Origin: Pseudanabaena sp. | GTDB taxonomy: Bacteria; Cyanobacteriota; Cyanobacteriia; Pseudanabaenales; Pseudanabaenaceae | Assembly (NCBI GenBank): GCA_003249015.1 | Contig: QBLS01000003.1 | Span: 62,001 to 126,000, forward strand | Length of the DNA stretch: 64,000 bases | Direction: 5' to 3' | Shown here: piece after piece, positions 43,960-53,297 of the stretch | Position numbering within the stretch: the stretch's first letter is position 1 | Layout of the letters: each line of letters starts with the position of its first letter | The notes under the pieces: model-generated | Told to the model about the DNA's origin: nothing | Database searches by the model: none | Seen by the model: only the letters and a program-made list of their open reading frames with translations | Program-made: the position numbers and the translations under genes

Positions 43960-46032
43960 ATGGTCACAAGAATTTTTCTGTGTAACGAGCAAACCGAGCC
44001 AGAAATTCGCGATTTTATTCGTGAAGCGATCGCGGATATTACGGAGGGTGAGCAGTATATCGTTACGTGGAATTGCGGCAACATTCAAACGCTGAAGGTA
44101 GGCGATCGCGCCTATTTCAAGCGCATTGGCAGTGCCAGTCAGGGCTACTTTGCCTCAGGAACTGTAGTTCCTGCGGATCGGGAATATCAGCTCAAACAAA
44201 AATCGGCACGATATCGTGAACTCAGCGAAGCCTATGACATCGATTCGCAGCTAAATAACTTTCGAGTGTGGGTCGCTTGGGATGCTTGCGTTAGTTTTGA
44301 TAAGCCCCTCCGCACTGATTACCTGCGGCAGTTGCCCAGCTTTCAAGGAATGCCCCTTGAGCCGCAGTCCGATGCTGGCGTATTTCGAGAAGAATATGTG
44401 CAAATGCTCGATCGCGAATGGGAACGGCATACCCAAAAAGCCTTGCGGGAAGGTACAGGGATTAGTCTGGTGGAAGTGTATTACCGATGGGGGCTGGAGG
44501 ATACACAGCAGGGATTCCCACAGGATGCGTTGGAGTCATTTCGCCAAGCTTTGAAACTTAATCCTAATTTCATTAAGGCATATTTGGGCTTAGGGGATGC
44601 CCATGTAAGTTTGCGCGAATATGGCAAAGCAGTTGGTGACTATGGTAAAGCCATCTCCATGCGTCCTGACAAAGCGCGTTTAGCCTATTACAAGCGTGGC
44701 GAGATTAATCTCTTGCTAGGGCAGTACCAGCAGGCGATGGCAGACTTTCAGGCGGTGATTGCCATTGATCCCAACTATGTCGATGCTCACTTTGCTTTAG
44801 GCAATTGCTATTTCAAGCTCAAAAGCTATGAGCAGTCGATCGCCTGTTACAGTCGCGTACTAGAACTCAGCCCCAATCGTGATGCAGCAGTATATCGGCG
44901 CGGGCGATCGCACTATATTCTCAAGGAATATCAGGAAGCGATTCGCGATTTTAGTCATGCGATCGACTTGCAGCCTAGTAACGTGGAGGCATATTACTAT
45001 CGGGGGTTAGCCTATTCCCATCCCAGCATTGCCGATGAAACCCTCGCGGGTGACGACCTCCGCAAAGCAATTATTCTCTATCAAACTCAGGGAAAACCTG
45101 ACAAAGCCAAAAAAGCTAAGGAATTTCTGGCGACCTTGGCGATCGATTCTTTGCCAAAAACTACGCCTAAAAGTAGTTATGTCCTCTCTGGCTCAGAAGC
45201 GATCACGACTGACAGAACTTCTGACAGAACCGTGAAACCCGTAATCACCTCGGAGCCAGAGGCGATCGCTACCCCCTTGGCAATGTCAGCAGAGAGCCCT
45301 GTGCCATATTCAGCGCAGATTGCTGACCAAGATGAGGAAACCAGCAAGCTAATTATTGAAACGGCAACGATCTCGAATGAATCAGCCATTTCTGAGGCTG
45401 AGGCAGCAATTTCGGATTTGACTGAAGCGATCGAAAAAATTGTGGAAGTCGAGAAAATCGTTGAGGTAGAAAAGATTGTTGAGGTGGAGAAGCTAGTTGA
45501 AAAAATCGTTGAAGTAGAGAAGATTGTCGAAGTCGAGAAAATCGTCGAGGTGGAAAAACTGGTCGAGGTCGAACGAGTAGTTGATCGGATGGTGGAAAGG
45601 GTGGTCGAAAAGCCAATCCCATTTTCCATTGAAGATCCCAGTACCTCCGAGAAGCTGGCGATGATCTCGGTGATGGCGCAGTATATGCGGGATGGCTGGA
45701 TGGTCCGATCAGTGGACAAGTCCCAAGTGGGCTATGACCTTGAGTGCAGCCGCGATCAGGAAAATGAAGCAGTGGTCATTAAAAGCCTGACCAGCGATCG
45801 CGAATCTTTTGCTATTTCGGCGATCGAAATTGAAAATGCCAGAACTAACAAAGACTTTGTATTGTGGGTAGTCAGTGGTTCCGCCGAGAATCCTGAATTA
45901 CGCTGTTTGCGCGGAAGGGAGCTATTTGAACAGTTCGATCTTGACCCCCTCGCCTTCGCCGCTAGGGTGAGGCAGTCCACTGTCCAGTTAGAGTTTGCTC
46001 CTGTGGCACTGGAAATGCCCCAATTTGAATAA
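43960..46032 (+). CDS. EVE-like / TPR / coiled-coil / DUF3883-like protein
   Basis: 690 residues in four parts. (1) 1-150: a PUA/EVE-like domain with YIVTWNCGNIQTLKVGDRAY and GYFASGTVV, close to the WSCG-type domain of McrA-like and HNH restriction proteins. (2) 165-400: about six TPR units (ALESFRQALKLNPNFIKAYL; AMADFQAVIAIDPNYVDAHF). (3) 490-550: a repeat of VEKIVE/VEKLVE units, a predicted long coiled coil. (4) 560-690: SEKLAMISVMAQYMRDGWMV, GYDLECSRDQENEAVVIKSL and NKDFVLWVVSGSAENPELRC, resembling the DUF3883 (NO VEIN C-terminal) domain seen in defence ATPases. A modified-base or RNA reader with scaffold parts is plausible; nothing is proven. Confidence 0.65.
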   Translation: MVTRIFLCNEQTEPEIRDFIREAIADITEGEQYIVTWNCGNIQTLKVGDRAYFKRIGSASQGYFASGTVVPADREYQLKQKSARYRELSEAYDIDSQLNNFRVWVAWDACVSFDKPLRTDYLRQLPSFQGMPLEPQSDAGVFREEYVQMLDREWERHTQKALREGTGISLVEVYYRWGLEDTQQGFPQDALESFRQALKLNPNFIKAYLGLGDAHVSLREYGKAVGDYGKAISMRPDKARLAYYKRGEINLLLGQYQQAMADFQAVIAIDPNYVDAHFALGNCYFKLKSYEQSIACYSRVLELSPNRDAAVYRRGRSHYILKEYQEAIRDFSHAIDLQPSNVEAYYYRGLAYSHPSIADETLAGDDLRKAIILYQTQGKPDKAKKAKEFLATLAIDSLPKTTPKSSYVLSGSEAITTDRTSDRTVKPVITSEPEAIATPLAMSAESPVPYSAQIADQDEETSKLIIETATISNESAISEAEAAISDLTEAIEKIVEVEKIVEVEKIVEVEKLVEKIVEVEKIVEVEKIVEVEKLVEVERVVDRMVERVVEKPIPFSIEDPSTSEKLAMISVMAQYMRDGWMVRSVDKSQVGYDLECSRDQENEAVVIKSLTSDRESFAISAIEIENARTNKDFVLWVVSGSAENPELRCLRGRELFEQFDLDPLAFAARVRQSTVQLEFAPVALEMPQFE

Positions 46033-46034
46033 AT

Positions 46035-46053
46035 AAGCGGCGCGATGCGCCGC
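46035..46053. repeat. Short palindrome AGCGGCGC-GAT-GCGCCGCT
   Basis: 8-bp arms just after the 43960 gene stop. Confidence 0.85.
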
Positions 46054-46062
46054 TCAAATCCG

Positions 46063-46119
46063 AACCCAGAATAATTTTAAAAGCGTTGCGAAGCAACGCT
46101 TTTAAAATTATTCTGGGTT
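46063..46119. repeat. Perfect palindrome, 27-bp arms, GAA centre (GTTGC-GAA-GCAAC type)
   Basis: Same element as at 58710 but with TTTTAAAAGCG/CGCTTTTAAAA in place of TTTTGAAAGCG/CGCTTTCAAAA: both arms changed together. Confidence 0.96.
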
Positions 46120-46123
46120 TGCG

Positions 46124-47554
46124 TTAACTGATCGCGTTTACTAGACGACGACGAGTTTCGAGGATTTGGCTGATTTCACGGGCAAAGTTGGGCTGACGGT
46201 CAATCATTTGATTGACGGCTCGCGATGACAGCATCATGATTTCTAAGTCAGCGATCGCTGTTACCGATATAGGACTAGGTTCATCCGAAAAGAGGGTCAT
46301 TTCTCCAAAAAATTCACCTTTTTTGATTACTAATAACTCATGCTCTAGGCGATCGCGATCAACTACGGTCATCACGGCACTGCCTGCAATCACGATATAC
46401 AGAGCATTATTATGGCTTCCTTGCCAGATTACCTTTTCACCTGCCCCGTAATGTTGCAGATCGATCCCATCGGCGGCGGAGTCAGGATTTTGTAAAGGGA
46501 CAAAGGCGGGTAATGATTGCAGGCTTTCGGTAAACTTTTTGGAGGTTCCCTGCGCTTGGGCTGTGGGGCCATGAAAGTGATAGAGAGTGCGAATCGGAAA
46601 GGGGATCGTTAAGCTATTGCGTTGCGCCGCGTACCAAATGCGACTCATAAAGCGATCGCGAATACTTTCAATATCGCTGTAATCATTAATAAAAAATTTC
46701 ACTTCATAGGTAATCGCGAAATCATCGTAGGAAATCGTAAAAATCTGCGGTTCGGGTTCCTTTAAAATTCCTTGGGTTTCCAAAGCAGTCGTCAGCAAGA
46801 CGTGCTTTGCTAAGTTAGGTGGATCATTGTAAGAAAATCCATGGCGAATCCGTTCTGAATGGATGGCGATCGGCTGGCTAAAGTTGCGGATCACTTCATT
46901 ACCAATGAGCTTGTGGGGAATGATCACCATCTCAAGGTCAAAGGTTTGCAGGCGCACAGCTCGCCAGTTGATATCAATTACCTGACCAATTACGTCCCCC
47001 ACCTTGAGCCAATCGCCGACCGAAAAAGGTCGCTCAAACAAAAGGGCAATCCCAGACATAACACTGCCAAGGGTGTCTTGGAGGGCAAGACCAATTACGA
47101 TCGAGCTAACTCCCAAAGCTGTCACTAGACCTGCAAGGTCGGCTTGCCAGACCGTTGCCAAGACGATCGCTGTTCCTAAAAGCACCAAAAACAATCGAAA
47201 TAGATCAATTAATAATTTAGGAACTCTGGCGCGCCAAGTATCAGCTTTTGCCTGTTCAAAAATGACTGCATTTAGTAATGAGAGCGCGGCGTGCAGCACA
47301 CAAACCCAGAATAGAGTTTGCACAGCTTTAACTATCTCGTCACTGGCAGGGCGTTGGAGTACGTACTGCACAAACAACATAAATGCCAGCATCGGCAATA
47401 CCAAGTTCCGCACTACCTGCAAAGTGGTAGCGACGGGACGGCGTTTATGCTGGAGTCGATAAATGACTTCGCCCAGAATAATCACTGACAGGGCTAAGCC
47501 AACAACTAAAGCGATCGCCCAAATGAGCAATTGATTGGAACTAGCTTGGTGCAT
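46124..47554 (-). CDS. MscS-type mechanosensitive channel with cNMP-binding-like domain
   Basis: 476 residues. Four to five N-terminal membrane helices, the MscS pore helix and beta domain (VTALGVSSIVIGLALQDTLG, ALLFERPFSVGDWLKVGDVI, WRAVRLQTFDLEMVIIPHKL), then a C-terminal cyclic-nucleotide-binding fold (about 350-465; EKVIWQGSHNNALYIVIAGS, FFGEMTLFSDEPSPISVTAI). The phosphate cassette has Glu but no Arg, so cyclic nucleotide binding is uncertain. Probably an osmotic safety or gated ion channel. Confidence 0.9.
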   Translation of the reverse strand: MHQASSNQLLIWAIALVVGLALSVIILGEVIYRLQHKRRPVATTLQVVRNLVLPMLAFMLFVQYVLQRPASDEIVKAVQTLFWVCVLHAALSLLNAVIFEQAKADTWRARVPKLLIDLFRLFLVLLGTAIVLATVWQADLAGLVTALGVSSIVIGLALQDTLGSVMSGIALLFERPFSVGDWLKVGDVIGQVIDINWRAVRLQTFDLEMVIIPHKLIGNEVIRNFSQPIAIHSERIRHGFSYNDPPNLAKHVLLTTALETQGILKEPEPQIFTISYDDFAITYEVKFFINDYSDIESIRDRFMSRIWYAAQRNSLTIPFPIRTLYHFHGPTAQAQGTSKKFTESLQSLPAFVPLQNPDSAADGIDLQHYGAGEKVIWQGSHNNALYIVIAGSAVMTVVDRDRLEHELLVIKKGEFFGEMTLFSDEPSPISVTAIADLEIMMLSSRAVNQMIDRQPNFAREISQILETRRRLVNAIS

Positions 47555-47637
47555 GGAGTAACAGCAAATGGAAATATTTGCATATTTTAAGAATTAGTGT
47601 CGATTAATGGCTGCTAAGGGTGGACTTTTTGAACACT

Positions 47638-47684
47638 CCCAAGCAGCAAGTGGCGGCGCTTCGCGCCGCCACTTGCTGCTTGGG
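47638..47684. repeat. Perfect palindrome, 22-bp arms, TTC centre, GTGGCGGCGC core
   Basis: Arms begin CCCAAGCAGCAAGTGGCGGC. Confidence 0.96.
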
Positions 47685-47722
47685 TAACGCTTAGCGGGCG
47701 CTTAGCTACTTATAAACTTTGC

Positions 47723-48850
47723 TTAGTACAGTTCGTACTTCATGAGCTGACAGGGCAAGGTTCCGTTTAATACAGCAATGCGCTGCGATGATTTGAGTCC
47801 AATGTTTTGCGAGAGTTCCTTGTTGCCGCTCAGTACAAAGGCTGTCCACCCTTTAAATTGATGTTTAAAGACATTTCCCAATTGCTTGTAAAAAGCCCCT
47901 AAATCACTGTCCCGTCCCAGACGCTCACCATAGGGAGGGTTACAGAAGATGACTCCACTGTCAGCAGGTGCTATTACTTCTGCAAGATCGAGAGGTGAGA
48001 AGTAAATATGATTGGATAAGCCGCAGTTTTTAGCATTAATCACCGCTTGATCGACAACTTCAGGATTGCGATCGCTACCCCAGATCGGTGCGAGTAAAGT
48101 ATCCAAGCGATTGTCATCAGCTTCTTGAATTAATCGTTCCCATAGAACTTGATCAAAATCTAGCCAAGTCTCAAAACCAAAGCGATCGCGAAACATTCCA
48201 GGGGCAATATTCAGGGCTTTTAAACCTGCTTCTAAGGGTAAGGTTCCAGAGCCACAGAGGGGATCATAAAACATCTGATTTGGTTGCCAATCTGACATTT
48301 GGATCAGAGCCGCTGCTAGGGATTCTTTCAGAGGAGCCGCGCCAACTGCGGGGCGATAACCGCGGCGGTGCAAACTATTGCCAGAGCTGTCGATGCTGAC
48401 TGTGCAGCCGTTGTCATCGATATGCACCCCGATTCGCAAATCTGCTTCTTGAGTATCTACATCCGATCGTTGATCACCAAATCTATCCATTTGTTGATCA
48501 ACGATCGCATTTTTAACCTGTAGCGCCGTAAAGTGAGTATGGTTAAGTTGATCATTTTTACCCGTTGCTTTGACGGCTAGGGTCATTTCAGGATTTAAAA
48601 ATTCTGACCAATCAATCGCTTTGATCCCTTGGTAGAGATCATCGGCATCAAGGCAATCAAATTGGTCGAGGTGCATCAAAATCCGAAATGGTAGCCGCGC
48701 CCACAAATTAACTCGATAGAGTAATTCGCGATCGCCTGTAAAGCTGACTCCACAAAATCCTGCCTCCACAGAGCCAGCACCAAGTTGTTCTAATTCCTGC
48801 GCTGCAAGTGTTTCTAGCCCTCTTGCCACAGTTGCAAAATATTGATTCAT
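47723..48850 (-). CDS. THUMP-domain RNA N2-guanine methyltransferase (RlmL N-half/Trm14-like)
   Basis: 375 residues. N-terminal THUMP domain (about 40-165: LPFRILMHLDQFDCLDADDL, TLAVKATGKNDQLNHTHFTA), then a Rossmann methyltransferase with YDPLCGSGTLPLEAG (SAM loop) and the catalytic FCNPPYGERLG. Modifies guanine in 23S rRNA (G2445 type) or tRNA. The second, RlmK half of the E. coli fusion is missing, as is usual outside gammaproteobacteria. Confidence 0.93.
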   Translation of the reverse strand: MNQYFATVARGLETLAAQELEQLGAGSVEAGFCGVSFTGDRELLYRVNLWARLPFRILMHLDQFDCLDADDLYQGIKAIDWSEFLNPEMTLAVKATGKNDQLNHTHFTALQVKNAIVDQQMDRFGDQRSDVDTQEADLRIGVHIDDNGCTVSIDSSGNSLHRRGYRPAVGAAPLKESLAAALIQMSDWQPNQMFYDPLCGSGTLPLEAGLKALNIAPGMFRDRFGFETWLDFDQVLWERLIQEADDNRLDTLLAPIWGSDRNPEVVDQAVINAKNCGLSNHIYFSPLDLAEVIAPADSGVIFCNPPYGERLGRDSDLGAFYKQLGNVFKHQFKGWTAFVLSGNKELSQNIGLKSSQRIAVLNGTLPCQLMKYELY

Positions 48851-48884
48851 GAGTTAGATCATACAGCGCTTTGCGCTCAAACCC

Positions 48885-48943
48885 AAACCAAGAAAGCTAT
48901 TGAAAGCTTTGCTTTGCAAAGCTTTCAATAGCTTTCTTGGTTT
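48885..48943. repeat. Perfect palindrome, 28-bp arms, TTT centre
   Basis: Arms begin AAACCAAGAAAGCTATTGAA; preceded by ACAGCGCTTTGCGCTCAAACC. Confidence 0.96.
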
Positions 48944-48948
48944 GTTAT

Positions 48949-49005
48949 AAACCCAGTTTTGAGATTTTCAGAGCCGAAGGCTCTGAAAATCTCAAAACTG
49001 GGTTT
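48949..49005. repeat. Perfect palindrome, 27-bp arms, GAA centre
   Basis: Arms begin AAACCCAGTTTTGAGATTTT; 5 bp after the previous hairpin. Confidence 0.96.
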
Positions 49006-49038
49006 TGTGGTGAATGTGTGGCAAAAATGCACATTTAC

Positions 49039-51021
49039 CTATTTTTTGATTTCTTGGGGGAAATTACCTTTTTTAAGAACATCAATTACAGCCGTATGTC
49101 GCTTCAAATCTTGCTGAACCTGATCGTATATTTGGCGATCGCAGCCCTTAAGCCCAATCACACCATAGAGACGCACATTGCCTACCCGTCCCTTTAGGGC
49201 ATGATCTCCAAAATCAACTACCTCGATTTCGTCTTTAACAATTTCGTAAAGCGCCCCTGTAATCACGATATCTGTACCCAGATCCTTCGTCATTCCCTCA
49301 ACACGACTAGCGACATTCACCGTATCGCCAATAACCGCATATTCAAGGCGACGCGACGAGCCGATATTACCAACAGTAACCTCTCCATAGTTAATTCCAA
49401 TTCCATTAGAAAAAGGAATTTTATTCTCATTTTGCCAAACTTGACGGAGTTCCATTAGAGCAGTACGCATATTCAGTGCCGCATGAACTGCATTCATCGC
49501 ATCAGCTTTCTCTCCTCGCGACACAGGAGAACCAAATTCTGCCATGATCGCGTCTCCAATAAACTTATCAATCGTGCCTTGATATTCCAAAATCGCATCA
49601 ACCATACCGCCCAAATAAGTATTGAGTTGCTGAATCAATAACTTAGCGGGTAAGCGACTGGAAAGAGTAGTGAAGCCACGAATGTCGGAAAATAGTACCG
49701 CAGCCTTAATCGTGCGTCCTTCCAAGAGATCGCGAAATCCTTCTGGTTGATTAACAATCTCTTCCACGATGGGGGCGGCGACATAACGCTCTAGAGTTCG
49801 ACGCAGCAGAAGTTTGTCAATTTGCGCGGCGATAGAACCCGTAGCTAACAATGTAATTCCATTTAAACTAATCGCGATCGCAGGAATTGCTACAGGTAAA
49901 ATCGTACTTGCATAAATGAAGCTGACATACCCAATCCCAAACCATATAGCTGCAATCCCCAAAGACATTAAGATCTGCATATTGGGCTTTTTAAAAAAGC
50001 AGAGCAAAGCACCTGAAGCTCCCACCAACAACAGAACAAATATCGACTTTTGCAAAGGATTAGGAAGCAAGTCCACCATGCTTTTTCCCTGCATGAGTGT
50101 AGCGATCGCATTGGCATGAATTTCAATGCCCGCCATTCTCCCCATCGCTGAATTTTGAATATCCTGCTTTGATGCGGCAGTTGCGCCAATTAGGACAATC
50201 TTATCTTTAAAAAATTTACCACCCTGAAGTTGATCACTGTTCCAATTTTCAGGATCAATCACATAGTAGAAAGGAATTTGTTGCTGAGCATTTGCCCATG
50301 TATCGGCTCCACCCAAAAAGTAAATACCATCACCTTTGGGTTTAGGATAATCAATCTTGGCTCGATTCAGAACAGCTTCAGCAAAGGTGGGTAGCACTGG
50401 TAAGCCACTATCTAGAGGAGGTGTTACCCCCATTCGATGAATATTGCCTGTTACTTCGGGCTGAAAGTTGATCAGCCCTAGCACCTCAGGATCAATCTGA
50501 AAAATAGTTTCAGGAGAAGCAAGCTGCATAATATTTGCTTCGCCAATTTGCGTAAATTCATAGCTTGCCGCAAATACCGAGCGATCGCCATACTTGGTTA
50601 TTGCAGCTTGCAACTTATCATCATCGGCAATGCCATGATCCCCTGGGGTGACAAATAAAATATCAAAAGCAACTACTTTTGCCCCAGCTTTTGCTAGCTT
50701 TTCCAGAACTTGGGCATAAACTACGCGCTTCCATGTAGTTGTCCGAAAAGGCTCTAGAAAGGGACGGATCTTAGGATCATAAAATTCGCCTTGCCGTAAC
50801 GAAATATCATCGATCGCCAAAATCACAATATCTTTAGGTGGCGGGATCTGCCCGCGCCAACCAAAAAAGGCAGATTGAGTTTGCCGTTCCAGATTTTGCA
50901 CTTCATTGAGATTTAGTCCTGTGATAACCGAACTCAGGGCAGCGATCGCACCTAAGATGGCATAACCAATAAACTTAGGACTAGACAAAGCTTGAAGTTT
51001 CTTTTTGATGTCTAATTTCAT
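49039..51021 (-). CDS. CHASE2-domain adenylate/guanylate cyclase
   Basis: 660 residues from ATG 51021; a GTG start at 51075 would add 18. One membrane helix, an extracytoplasmic CHASE2 sensor (about 30-310: WRGQIPPPKDIVILAIDDIS, AGAKVVAFDILFVTPGDHG), three membrane helices, then a class III cyclase domain (about 430-640: AAVLFSDIRGFTTLSSRLPA, DKFIGDAIMAEFGSP, INYGEVTVGNIGSSRRLEYA). Metal Asp residues (FSDIRGF, IGDAIMAEFG) are kept. Senses an unknown outside signal and makes cAMP or cGMP. Confidence 0.93.
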   Translation of the reverse strand: MKLDIKKKLQALSSPKFIGYAILGAIAALSSVITGLNLNEVQNLERQTQSAFFGWRGQIPPPKDIVILAIDDISLRQGEFYDPKIRPFLEPFRTTTWKRVVYAQVLEKLAKAGAKVVAFDILFVTPGDHGIADDDKLQAAITKYGDRSVFAASYEFTQIGEANIMQLASPETIFQIDPEVLGLINFQPEVTGNIHRMGVTPPLDSGLPVLPTFAEAVLNRAKIDYPKPKGDGIYFLGGADTWANAQQQIPFYYVIDPENWNSDQLQGGKFFKDKIVLIGATAASKQDIQNSAMGRMAGIEIHANAIATLMQGKSMVDLLPNPLQKSIFVLLLVGASGALLCFFKKPNMQILMSLGIAAIWFGIGYVSFIYASTILPVAIPAIAISLNGITLLATGSIAAQIDKLLLRRTLERYVAAPIVEEIVNQPEGFRDLLEGRTIKAAVLFSDIRGFTTLSSRLPAKLLIQQLNTYLGGMVDAILEYQGTIDKFIGDAIMAEFGSPVSRGEKADAMNAVHAALNMRTALMELRQVWQNENKIPFSNGIGINYGEVTVGNIGSSRRLEYAVIGDTVNVASRVEGMTKDLGTDIVITGALYEIVKDEIEVVDFGDHALKGRVGNVRLYGVIGLKGCDRQIYDQVQQDLKRHTAVIDVLKKGNFPQEIKK

Positions 51022-51075
51022 CACGGTACATAGCTGCTCTTGACAAATAATACTCTCTTCGCTGCCCACAATCAC

Positions 51076-51114
51076 AAATAGAAATGGCGGCGCATTGCGC
51101 CGCCATTTCTATTT
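51076..51114. repeat. Perfect palindrome, 18-bp arms, ATT centre, GGCGGCGC core
   Basis: Arms AAATAGAAATGGCGGCGC and complement. Confidence 0.95.
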
Positions 51115-51125
51115 CAAACAAAATA

Positions 51126-51142
51126 GGGGCGCATCGCGCCCC
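51126..51142. repeat. Short palindrome GGGGCGC-ATC-GCGCCCC
   Basis: 7-bp arms, 12 bp before the desA stop. Confidence 0.85.
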
Positions 51143-51153
51143 CATTGCTCTAA

Positions 51154-52194
51154 CTATGATTTTGCAAGATCTGCATCAACCTCAGCAAAAGTCTTGTAGC
51201 ATTTTTCAGCATCGTAGATATGGCAGCGATCGCCAATATCTTTAATCAATTCCCAAGTGAACTTAGTTTGGTACATATATTTGCCCCAGTTTTCTTCCAA
51301 GGACTTGTGCGCGAGACGCAAGTTATAGGAAGGGATACCAGTGGAAATATGGTGGGGAACATGCACATTGATGTCATGACACAACCACTCAACCCAAGCA
51401 GGATAGGCACAGTGAACAGTGCCTGTTAATTGATCAGTAGCAGCACTCCACTTGTCCTTTTCCTTGAATTGGATATCGGGCATCGTGTGGTGAACAATCG
51501 TGAAGGTACTCATCCAAAAGTGATAAACCAACCAAGGCATCAGGAAGAAACTAATAAATCCAGTAATTCCTGTAGTCCAGATCAGAGTCGTCGTCATAAT
51601 CAAACCAAAAGCAATGACTAGACGATAGGAAAACTTGACTTGCTCTTGTTGGCGTTCAGGATAAAGACTGGCGTTGAAGTGTAAATTCGCCCAGTGGATA
51701 ATCGAACCAGTCCACCAAAAACGCGTACGAATCAACCGATATACATTAGAGATCAGTCCCTTACCCTGTTCATATTCCTCAATGGTGAAAGGATACCAAG
51801 CATTGTCTTCACCCATCTTGTTGGTATGTAGGTGATGGTGATCATGCTTAAAACGCCAACCGTGGAAAGGATAAAGCAAGGGCAGAAATGCAATATGTCC
51901 GACTAAATCGTTGATCCAATTCTTATTAGAAAATGAACGATGACCACAGTCATGCCCGATCACGAAAAAGCCTGTCAATGCTGTCCCCGTAAAGATCCAA
52001 GCAAAAGGCAACAAATACCAAGGCGAAAAAGCAATGCTGGCGTAGCCTAGAGCGGCTGCAACTACTGAAAAAATCACGCTCAACCAAGCTCTAAGGATAT
52101 TTTTCTCAAAATATTCAGATGGAATAGTTTTAATAATGTCTCGAAGGGAGGTTTCTGGGGTGAGTGTGTAAGATGATTTTTGTATGGCAACCAC
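51154..52194 (-). CDS. desA: Acyl-lipid delta-12 (omega-6) desaturase
   Basis: 346 residues, GTG start. The three His boxes are present: HDCGHRSF (81-88), HDHHHLHTNK (117-126), HVPHH (about 282). The sequence around them (GTALTGFFVIGHDCGHRSFS; WLVYHFWMSTFTIVHHTMPD) is that of cyanobacterial DesA, which adds the delta-12 double bond to oleoyl groups on membrane lipids with ferredoxin as donor. The GTG overlaps the stop of the upstream small gene (TAGTG), with AGGGAG 9 nt before it, so translation is probably coupled. Confidence 0.95.
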   Translation of the reverse strand: MVAIQKSSYTLTPETSLRDIIKTIPSEYFEKNILRAWLSVIFSVVAAALGYASIAFSPWYLLPFAWIFTGTALTGFFVIGHDCGHRSFSNKNWINDLVGHIAFLPLLYPFHGWRFKHDHHHLHTNKMGEDNAWYPFTIEEYEQGKGLISNVYRLIRTRFWWTGSIIHWANLHFNASLYPERQQEQVKFSYRLVIAFGLIMTTTLIWTTGITGFISFFLMPWLVYHFWMSTFTIVHHTMPDIQFKEKDKWSAATDQLTGTVHCAYPAWVEWLCHDINVHVPHHISTGIPSYNLRLAHKSLEENWGKYMYQTKFTWELIKDIGDRCHIYDAEKCYKTFAEVDADLAKS

Positions 52195-52403
52195 TATTGA
52201 ATACTCCCTGCTGTGGTCAAACTTTGGCGACTGAGGCTTTGCAATTTCTGAAACAGCGTGTCTATATCTGACTGCAATTCCGCAAGCTCAGCCTGCACTT
52301 GTTCTGAGTAAAGCTTTTTAGCAGCTAGCTCTCTAGTCGCCACGTTCAGAGACGAAGCATTTTGATTTGAAAATTCCATTGAGGCTTCAGTTTGTTTGCT
52401 CAT
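52194..52403 (-). CDS. Small coiled-coil protein upstream of desA
   Basis: 69 residues from ATG 52403 (the longer TTG frame to 52433 is less likely). A polar start (SKQTEASMEFSNQNASSLNV), then a helix with heptads (ELAAKKLYSEQVQAELAELQ, DTLFQKLQSLSRQSLTT). Its stop overlaps the desA start by one base. No family recognised. Confidence 0.6.
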   Translation of the reverse strand: MSKQTEASMEFSNQNASSLNVATRELAAKKLYSEQVQAELAELQSDIDTLFQKLQSLSRQSLTTAGSIQ

Positions 52404-52629
52404 ACTTCCTTTAACAACGCTTTTTAAACGCAAAAATCACACCACAAAATTATTTATGGGACAGATCTTAGCTTATGTGATGTGTATTTTTGTATATCTA
52501 TAAACATATCTGATGGGTAATTATACGGATTAACGTAATTACTGATTTTTACAAATTGCAAAGATCCCATCATTAGGGTTAGACAAGGTGCTTAGTCCCT
52601 TGGTTCCGCACAGCTAAATCTTGTCCACT

Positions 52630-53037
52630 TTAATATCTACTGCCAAGTGGTGTGTCGGCAAATAAAATTGGGGCGATCGCGGCGGCTGAACCCAATCGAT
52701 CATCCTCGTATTCCTCAAGACTGTAGTACTGATCCATGCGATCGCACAGTCCCTCTGGGCTGAGGCTCTGAATATTGTGACTAATGATGTAACTCTGGGC
52801 GGCGGAACCTCTAAACGCAGCAAAAGCTTCTTGGCAATAAGCTTGTTTGGAGTCATTGGAGGCAAGTCGCCAGTCAGAGCCATGCATATTGCCGCTCAAA
52901 ATTGGCTGACCATGGGCGGGGATCACTGGGCGACGTTCAGCAGCGATCGCGTTCAGGGGAAACACAAGCATTGATGCAACAGCGATCAATGCTACAAAGC
53001 TTTTGACGAAGAGGCGAATACAAGACATTGACATCAT
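52630..53037 (-). CDS. Small exported protein of unknown function
   Basis: 135 residues with a clear signal peptide (LFVKSFVALIAVASMLVFPL... AIAAERR). The mature part has SDWRLASNDSKQAYCQEAFA, a Cys, and YYSLEEYEDDRLGSAAAIAP near the end. Similar small periplasmic proteins of unknown role are common in cyanobacteria. Two further in-frame ATG codons lie within the first four residues. Confidence 0.72.
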   Translation of the reverse strand: MMSMSCIRLFVKSFVALIAVASMLVFPLNAIAAERRPVIPAHGQPILSGNMHGSDWRLASNDSKQAYCQEAFAAFRGSAAQSYIISHNIQSLSPEGLCDRMDQYYSLEEYEDDRLGSAAAIAPILFADTPLGSRY

Positions 53038-53297
53038 AGTAGTTAATCTGCCTTAAGCTTAGAGTTGTTAAGGTTTGACAACATTTTTAGTTAATCAACC
53101 TAAACATAGCAAAATAATAGGTGCAATAGTGTTGTATAGGCTGTATTGTCTAATTTTCAGGACTTATTAAGGTTCCTTTTGAGGATTAAATTCAGTACTC
53201 TTGTTAAACTTGTGTTAACTGTGATACAGAAAAATTAAATGTCTCTTTTCGAGCGAATATTGCCATTTATAGCTGTTGCCAAATGTACTAGGACATA

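Noticed and set aside
45177-45719. Minus-strand 180-aa Ser/Thr-rich frame (FSTSTIFSTS repeats)
   Set aside because: It is the antisense shadow of the VEKIVE repeat in the plus-strand protein.
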